A stretch of 28,160 nt of DNA from an uncultured Mucispirillum sp. (GTDB taxonomy: Bacteria; Chrysiogenota; Deferribacteres; Deferribacterales; Mucispirillaceae). A model generated the notes under the pieces. The model did no database searches and was not told where the DNA came from. It saw only the letters and a program-made list of their open reading frames with translations. Position 1 is the stretch's first letter; every line of letters starts with the position of its first letter. Below are positions 1 to 8,448 of the stretch, piece by piece. Made by a program: the position numbers and the translations under genes. The stretch spans positions 1 to 28,160 of the forward strand of contig CAJUJZ010000016.1 of the NCBI GenBank assembly GCA_910586745.1. Direction: 5' to 3'.

Positions 1-3000
1 TATATTGTCAAAATAAAATTATACCACAAACACTATCTACTATATCTAATCATTTATTTGGTAATGAAAATAATGTTAATATAGAGAAATTACTTAATCA
101 AATATCTTTGCAAAATGATTTTAAAATAAGAATACATTTCTTATTAAAAACTGCAGGAAATCTTTGGGCATGTTCCAATCCAGAGTGCACTGGTATAAAA
201 AGAGAAATTGGCACATTATATTCTAAACCTAGATTTACATGTAAACATTGTGGCAGTAGGGTATTAGAAGTACATATTTGCAGAAACTGTGGGGAAATAT
301 ATTTAGCAGGTTATATGTATGAAGATAATGGGTTTAAACTTTCTCCATATAAAATGGAAGAAGATGCACAAAAAATATTGCTGCATAATATTCCTGAAGA
401 AAAAGAACAGTATAAAGATTGGATTAAAATATCATTTAATTATACAAATGGATTATTAGATAGTAAAGTAGATTATAATTATATTGTTAATGAAGCAAAA
501 AAACCAAAATGTATTATTTGCCAGGCAGAAAAAGTAGATAACAATGCAAAAACAAATAAAAGAAAAAATAAGAGTGTTGAGCAAACAACTATTACAAATC
601 ATAGTATAAGTATGCAAAAAATGTCACAAATTTTAGCTGATAATATTGCAAGTGAGCTGGCAGAAGAAAGTAAATTAATAGTATTTTCAGATAGCAGGCA
701 GTCATGTGCAAGGCTTTCTGCAGGGATAGAAGAAAATCATTATTTTGATGTATTAAGAACTTTGTTTATAAATAATGTTAATAAGTTAGTTCAAGAAAAA
801 GATGATATAAAAACAATTATAGATAGTATATATAATAATGAAGATATTGATGATGAAATACTAAATAAAATTTTGTATTATTTCAATGAAAAAAGTAAAG
901 CAAAACTATGTGATGGATTAAAAACATATGAAATGAGAAAAATATATACAAATACAATAGATGAGGAAACATATAACAATTTAATCAATCGTTTGCCAAC
1001 AAGATATAGTCTTTTAGAGGCAAGTGAAAATTTATTTGATTATATGCTTGATTTAGGAATAAATCCTGCAGGACCATATCCAAAAATGCAGATATTATAT
1101 ACGCATGAAGGTAAACCACGAAAATGGTTTCAAGTTAAAAATTTAAGTAAAGCAGAGCAAAAAATATTAAGAGATAAATATAGTAAAAATCTTTTATCTA
1201 CAATTTATACAGGAAGAAATTTATCTCTTGAAGCATTAGGTTTAGGTATAATAAGAATACAAAATGACAAAGAACTAGACAATTTTCAAAATAACTTTTT
1301 ATCATCGTGCTTACGAATTATTGGAGAACTAAAAACAAAATATGCTTATAATAACAGAATTGAAGAAAAAATTTTAAAGTATATAGAGTGTGTAGCAGCT
1401 CATAATAAAATAGATAAAGCTTTATTATATGGACTGTATAAATCAAATATAAATGAGTATAAAGGGTTTATTGATTGTAATTATAATATAACAATATCAA
1501 AAGAATTAATTCTTGATATACCTAATAATAAAGAATTTTATGTATGCAGCACATGTAATACTATACATATGCATAACAGTTGTGGAATATGTGTATATTG
1601 TCAATCAAATAATTTTATAAAAAAAGATAGTAAAATATTAGAAGATAACTATTATCTTGCATTATTAGAAAAAGAGCCAAAAAGATTACATTGTGAAGAG
1701 TTAAGTGGGCAAACTTCTGTAAAAGAATCTTTAAATCGACAAAGACATTTTCAAGGTATATACAGCACAGAAGAAAAAGATTATGCAAAATATTTTGATA
1801 TTGATTTATTAAGTGTTACAACGACTATGGAAGCAGGCGTTGATATCGGTGATTTAAAAGCTGTTTTACTATCTGGTGTTCCACCAAAACGATTTAATTA
1901 TCAGCAGAGAGTTGGTAGAGCTGGCAGAAGAAAAGACCCTGTGTCAATTGCTGTTACAATAGCAAACAATAGTAATCACGATATAACACATTATAATGAA
2001 CCGCAAAGATTAATAAGTTACCCTATACCTGACCCATATTTAGATGTAGATAGTATAGAAATTGCAAAAAGAGTAATATCTAAAGAAGTTTTAAGACTTG
2101 CATTTATGGAAATTATAAAAAAGGATAATTTAAAAGATATTCATGGAAATTTTGGAAAAATATCAGAGTGGAAAGTAAATAAAGAACATATAATCAAATA
2201 TATTAAGAATAATGAAGATAATATAAAAAATCTTATTAATGATATATGTGAAAGTAAAATTCAAAATGATGTATTTGTATATATAATAGATGATTTAATA
2301 AATTATATAGATTTAAAATGTAAAGATAATGAATTAGATGATGCACTAAGTTTATATTTAGCCAACAAAGGAATATTACCATTGTATGGTTTTCCATCTA
2401 CTATTAGAAGTTTATTTATAAATATGCATAATAGTAAAAAATGTAATCTTGAAGAATTTAGAAGTGGTGACTATTCAATAGAAAGAAATCATATTCAAGC
2501 ACTATCATATTATTCACCAGGCACAGATACTATAAAAGATAAATCAGTACATAAATCAATTGGATTAGCTTATCCATATATTAGTGGTAAAGAAATAGTA
2601 TGGAGTGATAGACCAGAAGGAAAATTGTATTATATAAGCGAATGTTCAAATTGTGGTTATTTTATAGATAAACAAATAGCAATATGCCCTAACTGTAACA
2701 CTAAATTAAAAACTTACAATGCATATTCTCCATTAGGTTATATCTCACAAGATAAAAAAGATTATGAGAGACAACCTAGAGATAATTATATATTATGTGA
2801 AATGCAGATATCAGTGGATAAAAATATACCAGAAGTAGATAATGGATTAAATTGTGATTATTTATATACTGCTGGTGATTTATATACAATAAATAAAAAT
2901 AATGGCAGTTATTTTTCTCTTGAAAAAAATGGTAATATTGTAGAAATTGAAGATGGAGAAGAAAAAAGTGAAACAGTTCTTTTTGCAACAGTTCATACAG

Positions 3001-3650
3001 ATATACTACTTATAAAACTTAAACAAATTCCAAACAATATATTGATTAATTCAAGATATGAACGAACAGCATATCGTTCATGGGCAGAGTTAGTAAAAAA
3101 AGCAGCAATTAGATATTTAGATATTGATTCATCAGAGATAGATACAGGTATTAGAATATACAATAAAAATAAAGAAATTTATCTTGCTGATACATTAGAA
3201 AATGGAGCAGGTATTACAAAATTTTTAGGTAAGCATGATATTTTTAAAAAATTTATAGAAGAATATTGTTTTCAAACAAGTAATAATAGTTTATATGATT
3301 TTTATAATAAACATGATTGTGATAATGCATGTTATGACTGTATAGCAGATTATAATAATAAATTTGAATTTGGTATGTTGAATTGGCGATTAGGGTTAGA
3401 TATGGTTTATTTATCTATGGATAGCCAGTATGACATACATTTAAATAGACCATATTGGCTTACTTTAATAAATAAATACTTTAAAAATTCATACGAGATT
3501 AACAATAATAATATTATTATTAAAGATAGAAACGGACAGTATACATTGCTAAGCCACCCATTATGGTCAAATGAGTATATAGAACAGCAAAAAAATAAAT
3601 ATATTAATAATTGTATAGATATATATAAATTAATTTATATAACTAAATAG
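1..3650 (+). CDS. DUF1998/MZB-type superfamily-2 helicase, 5' end outside window
   Basis: The frame is open from the left edge (codons from base 3), so the gene starts upstream; a TTG at 108 is an internal codon, not a convincing start. What is visible is the C-terminal part of a large DEAD/DEAH helicase of the Lhr/DUF1998 kind. There is a zinc-ribbon-like Cys cluster near 171-300 (CSNPEC, CKHCG, CRNCG), the SDSRQ segment of the second RecA lobe (687-701), helicase motif VI QQRVGRAGRR (1902-1931), a second Cys cluster near 1545-1600, CSNCG/CPNC near 2644-2700, and the MZB signature LADTLENGAG (3183-3212) followed by CDNACYDC (3318-3341). Motifs I and II must lie upstream. Proteins of this architecture are common in anti-phage systems such as Druantia (DruE) and related islands; without the neighbours the system cannot be named. 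Gln is often CAA here whereas the following genes mostly use CAG, and the gene is visibly more AT-rich, which suggests horizontal acquisition. Confidence 0.85.
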   Translation, partial: YCQNKIIPQTLSTISNHLFGNENNVNIEKLLNQISLQNDFKIRIHFLLKTAGNLWACSNPECTGIKREIGTLYSKPRFTCKHCGSRVLEVHICRNCGEIYLAGYMYEDNGFKLSPYKMEEDAQKILLHNIPEEKEQYKDWIKISFNYTNGLLDSKVDYNYIVNEAKKPKCIICQAEKVDNNAKTNKRKNKSVEQTTITNHSISMQKMSQILADNIASELAEESKLIVFSDSRQSCARLSAGIEENHYFDVLRTLFINNVNKLVQEKDDIKTIIDSIYNNEDIDDEILNKILYYFNEKSKAKLCDGLKTYEMRKIYTNTIDEETYNNLINRLPTRYSLLEASENLFDYMLDLGINPAGPYPKMQILYTHEGKPRKWFQVKNLSKAEQKILRDKYSKNLLSTIYTGRNLSLEALGLGIIRIQNDKELDNFQNNFLSSCLRIIGELKTKYAYNNRIEEKILKYIECVAAHNKIDKALLYGLYKSNINEYKGFIDCNYNITISKELILDIPNNKEFYVCSTCNTIHMHNSCGICVYCQSNNFIKKDSKILEDNYYLALLEKEPKRLHCEELSGQTSVKESLNRQRHFQGIYSTEEKDYAKYFDIDLLSVTTTMEAGVDIGDLKAVLLSGVPPKRFNYQQRVGRAGRRKDPVSIAVTIANNSNHDITHYNEPQRLISYPIPDPYLDVDSIEIAKRVISKEVLRLAFMEIIKKDNLKDIHGNFGKISEWKVNKEHIIKYIKNNEDNIKNLINDICESKIQNDVFVYIIDDLINYIDLKCKDNELDDALSLYLANKGILPLYGFPSTIRSLFINMHNSKKCNLEEFRSGDYSIERNHIQALSYYSPGTDTIKDKSVHKSIGLAYPYISGKEIVWSDRPEGKLYYISECSNCGYFIDKQIAICPNCNTKLKTYNAYSPLGYISQDKKDYERQPRDNYILCEMQISVDKNIPEVDNGLNCDYLYTAGDLYTINKNNGSYFSLEKNGNIVEIEDGEEKSETVLFATVHTDILLIKLKQIPNNILINSRYERTAYRSWAELVKKAAIRYLDIDSSEIDTGIRIYNKNKEIYLADTLENGAGITKFLGKHDIFKKFIEEYCFQTSNNSLYDFYNKHDCDNACYDCIADYNNKFEFGMLNWRLGLDMVYLSMDSQYDIHLNRPYWLTLINKYFKNSYEINNNNIIIKDRNGQYTLLSHPLWSNEYIEQQKNKYINNCIDIYKLIYITK

Positions 3651-3660
3651 GTTTACAATA

Positions 3661-5664
3661 ATGGATTATTTATCATCATTAAATGAGGAGCAGCAAAAGG
3701 CGGTAACTTTCAGTGAAAAGCATGCGTTAGTTATTGCAGGGGCTGGTACTGGTAAAACAAGGACTATTATTCACAGGGCAGTATATCTGCTTTCGCAGGG
3801 TGTAAGACCTGATAAAATACTTATCCTTTCATTTACAAGAAAATCAGCAAGAGAAATAGTAGAAAGAATAAAACAGTTTCAAGATGCTGGTTCTACATTA
3901 AATTTATCCGGCCAGACATTTCACTCATGGTGTTCTCATATTATCAAAAATAATCCACAAGTATTTGAGCAGTATGATTATACACTGCTTGACAGTGAAG
4001 ATGTGGAAAGTCTTTTTAAACTTCTTTTTACCCAGAAATATAAAAATAATAAGGCAGTAGACCAGAAACTTTATTCTAAAATACAGTCAGTTTATTCATA
4101 TATGATAAATACCAGAAAACCGCTTATAGAAGCAGTGAAAATACAGGAATGCAGTAATATGAGCGAAGATGAAACAGAAAAATATATTAAAGATAATGAA
4201 GATGTATTTAAGGAAATAATGCGGGATTATATTGCATATAAAAAGAAAAATAAGTTATTTGATTATGATGACTTATTATATATTACTGCAAACGGACTGG
4301 CTCAGAATGAAGAAGCAAGAAAATTTATTTCATCAAAATATGAGCATATATTAGTAGATGAATTTCAGGATACAAACCCGCTGCAGTATCAGCTTTTAGA
4401 ATCTTTTTATGATAACTGCCACTTATTTTGTGTGGGAGATGATGCTCAGTCAATATATGCTTTTCGTGGAGCAGATTTTAAATCAATGCATAATTTTACT
4501 AAGATTGTGCCAAATTCTTCAAAATTATATCTTAATACAAACTACCGTTCCACACAGGAAATACTAGATATTTCAAACTGGTTATTAGAGCAGTCAAGTA
4601 TAGATTATAATAAGCATTTAAAAGCATACAGAGGGCAGGGAGCAAAGCCTGTAATAGAGTATGTATATGATGAATATTCAGAAGCAAACTCTGTAACAGA
4701 TAAAATACTTCTTTATTTTATGAATAAAAATATAGACTATTCCAGCCATATGGTATTAAGCAGAACTCTTTCAGGGCTCAGGCAGGTAGAGGGTGCATGT
4801 GTTATGAAAAAAATACCATATAAAATATACGGCGGCAGCAGTTTAATGAAATCACGCCATATAAGAGATGTGGTTTCTGCTATGAGAATTATAGCAAACT
4901 ATAAAGACGGCCTTGCATGGCACAGATATTTACAGCTTTGGAATAAAATAGGCCCTGCAACAGCTGTTAATTTATCAGACTACATGGTAAATGCAGAAAA
5001 TTTAGAGCAGGCTTTAGAGATTTTAAAAACAAAGAAAATAGATAAAAGAGTGTGGGAAGTTTTAGAGACTGCATTTCCATACAGCAGTTCACCTAGTGAA
5101 ATGATTACGAAAATTCTTACTCTTATGGATTTACGGTTTGCAGAAATTTATAAGGAAGAATGGCTTAACTGGCGGAAGCAGGATTTTGCAGTTTTAGAAG
5201 AAATAGCTGCAAGCACAACTTCTGTAACTGAATTTATTACAGAATATATTTTAGACCCTGCATTAGAATCATCATTTTTAGATGCAGATAAACCAAAAGA
5301 ATGTGTTATTCTTTCCACAATACATTCTGCAAAAGGCTTGGAAGCTGATGTATGCCACCTTTTAAATGTTACCCCTTATTCATATCCTTCAAAAAGGGCA
5401 GTAAAGGAAGGGGAAGAAAACATAGAGGAAGAAAGGCGGTGTCTTTATGTTGCACTAACCAGAGCAAAAAATGAACTGATACTTTACAGCAGATATTTTA
5501 CCACTGCAGGTTCTGGTATGACAGATTATACAGGTCAGTCCCATTATTTTTTCAATGAGCTGCCAGAAGAATTATATGATATTAATGGCAGTTTGTCACA
5601 AAAAGATAAAGAAAATGCAGTATATAAGGGAAGTAAAATATCAGTAGATATTGATTTATTTTAG
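3661..5664 (+). CDS. UvrD/PcrA/Rep-like superfamily-1 DNA helicase
   Basis: This 667-residue protein has all SF1A helicase motifs in order: a Q-motif (LNEEQQKAV, residues 7-15), Walker A GAGTGKT (27-33), motif II DEFQDT (233-238), motif III GDDAQSIYAFRG (259-270), motif IV NYRST (294-298), motif V (TIHSAKGLE) and motif VI (ERRCLYVALTRAK). It should unwind DNA 3' to 5' with ATP, in repair or in clearing replication blocks. It begins 10 bases after the DUF1998 helicase, with no strong ribosome site in the gap (TAGGTTTACAATA before ATG). Codon use, in contrast, matches the genes that follow. I infer that it belongs to the resident chromosome rather than to the defence-like gene upstream, but co-transcription is possible. 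Gabija-type GajB proteins are also UvrD-like but are shorter and pair with an OLD nuclease, which is not seen here. Confidence 0.92.
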   Translation: MDYLSSLNEEQQKAVTFSEKHALVIAGAGTGKTRTIIHRAVYLLSQGVRPDKILILSFTRKSAREIVERIKQFQDAGSTLNLSGQTFHSWCSHIIKNNPQVFEQYDYTLLDSEDVESLFKLLFTQKYKNNKAVDQKLYSKIQSVYSYMINTRKPLIEAVKIQECSNMSEDETEKYIKDNEDVFKEIMRDYIAYKKKNKLFDYDDLLYITANGLAQNEEARKFISSKYEHILVDEFQDTNPLQYQLLESFYDNCHLFCVGDDAQSIYAFRGADFKSMHNFTKIVPNSSKLYLNTNYRSTQEILDISNWLLEQSSIDYNKHLKAYRGQGAKPVIEYVYDEYSEANSVTDKILLYFMNKNIDYSSHMVLSRTLSGLRQVEGACVMKKIPYKIYGGSSLMKSRHIRDVVSAMRIIANYKDGLAWHRYLQLWNKIGPATAVNLSDYMVNAENLEQALEILKTKKIDKRVWEVLETAFPYSSSPSEMITKILTLMDLRFAEIYKEEWLNWRKQDFAVLEEIAASTTSVTEFITEYILDPALESSFLDADKPKECVILSTIHSAKGLEADVCHLLNVTPYSYPSKRAVKEGEENIEEERRCLYVALTRAKNELILYSRYFTTAGSGMTDYTGQSHYFFNELPEELYDINGSLSQKDKENAVYKGSKISVDIDLF

Positions 5665-5705
5665 CAACTATATTATGATTGAAAAATAAACTTTTCAGGT
5701 GGTAT

Positions 5706-6047
5706 ATGCACGAAACAGGTATTGCTCAAAGTATATTAGATATAGCATTAAAAACAGCAGCAGAAAATGGTGCAAAAAAGATAAATAATGTAGGTGTCCG
5801 TATAGGCAAAATGAGTGCTATTGATGAAGCGTCTCTTAGGTTTGCTTTTGATGCACTAAAGGCAGGTACAAGAGCAGAAAATTCAGAGTTTGAGTATATG
5901 GAAGTGCCATTAACTGGCAGGTGTGAAGAATGCGGCACAGAATCAGAGCTTGACGGCTATTTTGTGCTGTGTCCTAAATGCAATTCCGGCAGAGTAAAAA
6001 TATTAACAGGCAATGAGCTGGAAATTGCCTATATAGATGTGGATTAA
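5706..6047 (+). CDS. hypA: Hydrogenase nickel incorporation protein HypA
   Basis: HypA is a metallochaperone that, with HypB, delivers nickel to the large subunit of NiFe-hydrogenases (in some species also to urease). The start is placed at ATG 5706 rather than the in-frame ATG 5679. Family members begin Met-His-Glu and the Met1-His2 region is the nickel site, and an AGGTGG ribosome site lies at 5697-5702. The 113 residues match the usual family length. A structural zinc site is formed by Cys73-x2-Cys76 and Cys89-x2-Cys92 in the C-terminal third. The gene lies 41 bases after the uvrD-like gene and 16 bases before hypB. No hydrogenase subunit gene is in the window. Confidence 0.95.
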   Translation: MHETGIAQSILDIALKTAAENGAKKINNVGVRIGKMSAIDEASLRFAFDALKAGTRAENSEFEYMEVPLTGRCEECGTESELDGYFVLCPKCNSGRVKILTGNELEIAYIDVD

Positions 6048-6063
6048 GCAGGGAGGGCAGAAT

Positions 6064-6729
6064 ATGGAAAAAATAGAAATAAACCAGAAAGTTCTTTCAA
6101 AAAATGATATGGATGCAGCAGAACTTCGCAGCAGATTTAAAAAGAATGGCACATTTACTGTAAATATTATGTCATCACCTGGCAGCGGTAAAACAAGCCT
6201 TTTAGAGAAAATATTAGGTGCATTATCATCTAAATATAATGTAGCAGTTATAGAAGGCGACCTGCAGACAGAAAACGATAAAGAGCGTATAGAAAAAGTA
6301 GGTGTAAAAGCAGTGCAGATTCAAACTGGCGGTGCATGCCATTTAGAAGCTGCAGAGATAGAAAGAAAACTTCCCATTGTTGATGGAGATAATTTAGATT
6401 TACTTATTATTGAAAATGTTGGTAATTTAGTATGCCCGTCAGAATATGATTTAGGGCAGGATGCAAATATTATACTGCTTTCTGTTACAGAGGGTGATGA
6501 TAAACCTTTAAAATATCCTACAATGTTTTTTGCAGGGGATATTTTTATAATCAATAAAGTAGACTTAGCCCCTTATGTAGATTTTGATATAGAAAAAGCC
6601 ATATCAAATGCTAAAAAAATAAAAAGTATATTAGAAGATTTTACAATTTCATGCAAAACAGGTGAGGGCATGCAGCAGGTTATAGACTGGTTTGAGCGTG
6701 GTATTCTGGCTAAAAAACAATGCTCATAG
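6064..6729 (+). CDS. hypB: Hydrogenase nickel incorporation GTPase HypB
   Basis: HypB is a SIMIBI-class GTPase that drives nickel transfer from or with HypA to the hydrogenase active site. The start at ATG 6064 follows a strong GGGAGG at 6051-6056; an earlier in-frame ATG at 6037 lies inside hypA and has no ribosome site. The 221-residue protein has a P-loop SSPGSGKTS (residues 37-45), the EGDLQTENDKERI switch segment (64-76), the Cys92-His93 pair that binds the metal at the dimer interface, NVGNLVCPSEYDLG, and the NKVDL guanine-specificity motif. The N-terminus lacks both the CxxCGC high-affinity nickel motif and the His-rich stretch found in some HypB proteins, so this is a minimal form without nickel storage. 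Its end overlaps rnhB by 10 bases. Confidence 0.95.
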   Translation: MEKIEINQKVLSKNDMDAAELRSRFKKNGTFTVNIMSSPGSGKTSLLEKILGALSSKYNVAVIEGDLQTENDKERIEKVGVKAVQIQTGGACHLEAAEIERKLPIVDGDNLDLLIIENVGNLVCPSEYDLGQDANIILLSVTEGDDKPLKYPTMFFAGDIFIINKVDLAPYVDFDIEKAISNAKKIKSILEDFTISCKTGEGMQQVIDWFERGILAKKQCS

Positions 6730-7271
6730 CAGGTATAGATGAAGTAGGCAGAGGCTGCCTGGCTGGTCCTGTTGTTACTTGTGCTGTGGTCTTTGAAAGC
6801 GGCTTTTATGATGACCGTATAAAAGATTCTAAAAAACTTTCTAAAAAAAAGCGGGAAGAACTTTATACATTTATTATAGAAAATACTGTATCTTACGGTA
6901 TAGGTGTGGTCTGCCCAATTATAATAGATAAAATAAATATATTAAATGCAGTAAAACAGGCAATGCATCTTAGTCTGTCACGGCTTACATGTGATTATGA
7001 TAAATTAATAGTTGATGCGGTAGCACTTAACCATATAGATAAAGAATATATTCATCCGAATAAGGCAGATGATACATATATACAGGTTTCAGCAGCATCA
7101 ATTATAGCAAAAGTATACAGAGATAATCTTATGGCAGAGCTTGCAAAAGTATATAAAGGCTACTTATGGGAAAAAAATGCAGGCTATGGCACAAAAGAGC
7201 ATATTACAGCTGTGAAAGAACTGGGCATAACTCCAGTACACAGGAAATCTTTTCTAAAAAATTTTACATAA
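6720..7271 (+). CDS. rnhB: Ribonuclease HII
   Basis: RNase HII nicks RNA-DNA hybrids and removes single ribonucleotides misincorporated in DNA. The 183-residue protein opens with the signature GIDEVGRG carrying metal ligands Asp7 and Glu8. The further acidic residues fit Asp99 (LIVDAVAL) and Asp135 (AASIIAKVYRDN), and the C-terminal GYGTKEH motif is present. The start codon sits inside the last codons of hypB (10-base overlap), which indicates translational coupling. The pairing of rnhB with yraN immediately downstream is widespread in bacteria and supports both calls. Confidence 0.95.
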   Translation: MLIAGIDEVGRGCLAGPVVTCAVVFESGFYDDRIKDSKKLSKKKREELYTFIIENTVSYGIGVVCPIIIDKINILNAVKQAMHLSLSRLTCDYDKLIVDAVALNHIDKEYIHPNKADDTYIQVSAASIIAKVYRDNLMAELAKVYKGYLWEKNAGYGTKEHITAVKELGITPVHRKSFLKNFT

Positions 7272-7281
7272 AAGGTAGTCA

Positions 7282-7623
7282 ATGGATAAAATATTATCTG
7301 GCAAAGACGGGGAAGAAAGAGCCTGTAATTATGTAAAATCTAAAAAGTATAAAATATTAGAGCGAAATTACAGATGTCCCTATGGTGAAATAGATATTAT
7401 TACAAAATATAGTAATACACTTGTAATTATAGAAGTAAAATACAGAAAGTCTGTAAAATTTGGCAAAGGCTATGAAGCAGTAAACTATACAAAACAGCAG
7501 AAAATAATAAAAACAGCACAGCACTATATAAATGAAAATAATATAAAAATGCCTGTAAGATTTGATGTAATATCTATAGATGATAATAAGATAACCCATA
7601 TAGAAAATGCTTTTGGGGTATAA
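7282..7623 (+). CDS. YraN family (UPF0102) endonuclease-like protein
   Basis: This small 113-residue protein has the restriction-endonuclease-like fold of the UPF0102/YraN family. The visible signatures are an N-terminal GxxGEERACNYVK helix, the core GEIDII (Asp/Glu of the PD-ExK site), IIEVKYRK (Glu and Lys of the same site), and the helix beginning AVNYTKQQKI. The molecular role of the family is poorly defined; some members relate to Holliday-junction or recombination processing, but activity here is only inferred. It starts 10 bases after rnhB with AAAGGTAG as ribosome site. Its TAA stop lies inside a TATAAT sequence (7619-7624) that may be the -10 box of the following RNA element. Confidence 0.9.
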   Translation: MDKILSGKDGEERACNYVKSKKYKILERNYRCPYGEIDIITKYSNTLVIIEVKYRKSVKFGKGYEAVNYTKQQKIIKTAQHYINENNIKMPVRFDVISIDDNKITHIENAFGV

Positions 7624-7624
7624 T
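7619..7624 (+). promoter_or_regulatory. Candidate -10 box of the downstream structured RNA
   Basis: A perfect TATAAT overlaps the end of yraN, about 11 bases before the structured stretch that follows. The hexamer 17 bases upstream (CCATAT) matches the -35 consensus poorly, so the promoter call rests on the -10 alone. Confidence 0.35.
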
Positions 7625-7630
7625 ACAGAT

Positions 7631-7825
7631 TGTTGAAAAAATACATTTTTTCGCCAGTCAATTGATGAGCCTAATAATGCTCGACAGCCTGTGCAAATTC
7701 TTTTTCCTCCCTATTCGGTCGGGAATTTGGCAGTCCTCGTAAAAAACACTCGCACATTTTATTAGGCTATAAGGGTAACTAAACTTGGATACACGCTCCA
7801 AGTTTAGTTAAACAGATTAATTTTT
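7631..7825 (+). ncRNA. Unidentified structured RNA element, about 195 nt
   Basis: The 266-base gap between yraN and the next gene has no plausible coding frame but is rich in nested inverted repeats and visibly richer in G+C than normal spacers here. In order there are an AT-rich hairpin (7635-7642 with 7645-7652), a 10-bp perfect closing stem AGCCTAATAA (7668-7677) with 7759-7768, an inner TGTGC (7690-7694) with GCACA (7752-7756), and a 7-bp stem CAAATTC (7694-7700) with 7723-7729 that encloses a C/G-rich tip. A 14-bp perfect hairpin follows at 7776-7810. Length and shape (a long irregular rod with an open centre and a downstream hairpin) would suit a 6S-type regulatory RNA, but I do not recognise the 6S, SRP, tmRNA or RNase P core sequences. 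It could also be a leader for the L,D-transpeptidase gene. The strand is inferred from the TATAAT and the neighbours. Confidence 0.5.
7776..7825 (+). terminator. 14-bp perfect hairpin, probable terminator
   Basis: A 14-bp perfect stem (7776-7789 with 7797-7810) encloses a 7-base loop TACACGC. The first T-run (ATTTTT) comes about 10 bases after the stem, so termination would be less than ideal, and a purely structural role is possible. On the other strand no T-run follows. Confidence 0.45.
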
Positions 7826-7889
7826 AATATAGATAATATTTCTTATTACAAGTTTAAAATAATCAATAACTTTTTTGACAGGATGAATA

Positions 7890-8432
7890 ATGAAAAGAAA
7901 AGCAAAAATATTATTACTGATATTTGCTTTAATACTGGTCTTAATAACAGCAGGGTATTTTATGGAGCAGAAAAAGGAATATAAAATAGATGAAAGTTTA
8001 AAAGGCAGAGTAAATTTAATATTAGTAGAAAAATCTAAACGGCAGTTATTTATATATCATGATGATGAGCTTTTAAAAACTTATAAAATATCACTAGGTA
8101 AAAACCCAATAGGGCATAAGCAGTTTGAAGGGGACAGCAAAACTCCTGAAGGGATATATCATATTGACAGTAAAAACCCAAAAAGTAAATATTTTTTAAA
8201 CCTTGGTATAAGCTATCCTAATGAAAAAGATAAAGAGTATGCAGCCCGTCATAATAAGAGTGCGGGTGGTGATATAAAAATACATGGGCTTCCAAATGGG
8301 TTTAGTATGGCAGAGCCTTTATTTAATATATATGGGGACTGGACAGAAGGCTGTATAGCTGTTTCAAATAATAATATGGCAGAACTTTATGAAATAATAG
8401 ATATTGGCACAAAAATAGAAATAAAGCCGTGA
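7890..8432 (+). CDS. L,D-transpeptidase (YkuD) family protein, membrane-anchored
   Basis: The 180-residue protein has an N-terminal membrane segment (about residues 6-24) followed by a YkuD catalytic domain facing the periplasm. Hallmarks are LILVEKSKRQLFIY (44-56), the KTPEGIY segment (84-90), and the active-site set with His132 (KIHGLPNG) and Cys155 in GDWTEGCIAVSN. Enzymes of this fold crosslink peptidoglycan by 3-3 bonds, attach lipoproteins to it, or cut such links. The GDWTxGCIAV form resembles the YafK/DpaA-like branch, which contains an amidase detaching Lpp, so crosslinking should not be assumed. It follows the structured RNA by about 65 bases and precedes the fic gene by 16. Confidence 0.88.
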   Translation: MKRKAKILLLIFALILVLITAGYFMEQKKEYKIDESLKGRVNLILVEKSKRQLFIYHDDELLKTYKISLGKNPIGHKQFEGDSKTPEGIYHIDSKNPKSKYFLNLGISYPNEKDKEYAARHNKSAGGDIKIHGLPNGFSMAEPLFNIYGDWTEGCIAVSNNNMAELYEIIDIGTKIEIKP

Positions 8433-8448
8433 AAGGATAGAGGGTATT

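Noticed and set aside
108..110. TTG at 108 as start of the DUF1998 helicase
   Set aside because: The frame is open to base 3 and the helicase motifs I and II must lie upstream, so it is an internal codon.
3661..5664. Gabija GajB
   Set aside because: The protein is full-length UvrD-like with resident codon use, and there is no OLD-family GajA beside it.
5679..5705. Upstream in-frame ATG for hypA
   Set aside because: HypA begins Met-His-Glu with nickel-binding Met1/His2, and AGGTGG directly precedes ATG 5706.
6037..6063. Upstream in-frame ATG for hypB inside hypA
   Set aside because: GGGAGG at 6051-6056 fits ATG 6064; the earlier codon has no ribosome site and adds residues foreign to the family.
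7631..7825. Reading the structured spacer as SRP RNA, tmRNA or RNase P
   Set aside because: The GGAAG SRP loop, the tmRNA tag and T-arm, and the RNase P GAGGAAAGTC core are all missing on both strands.
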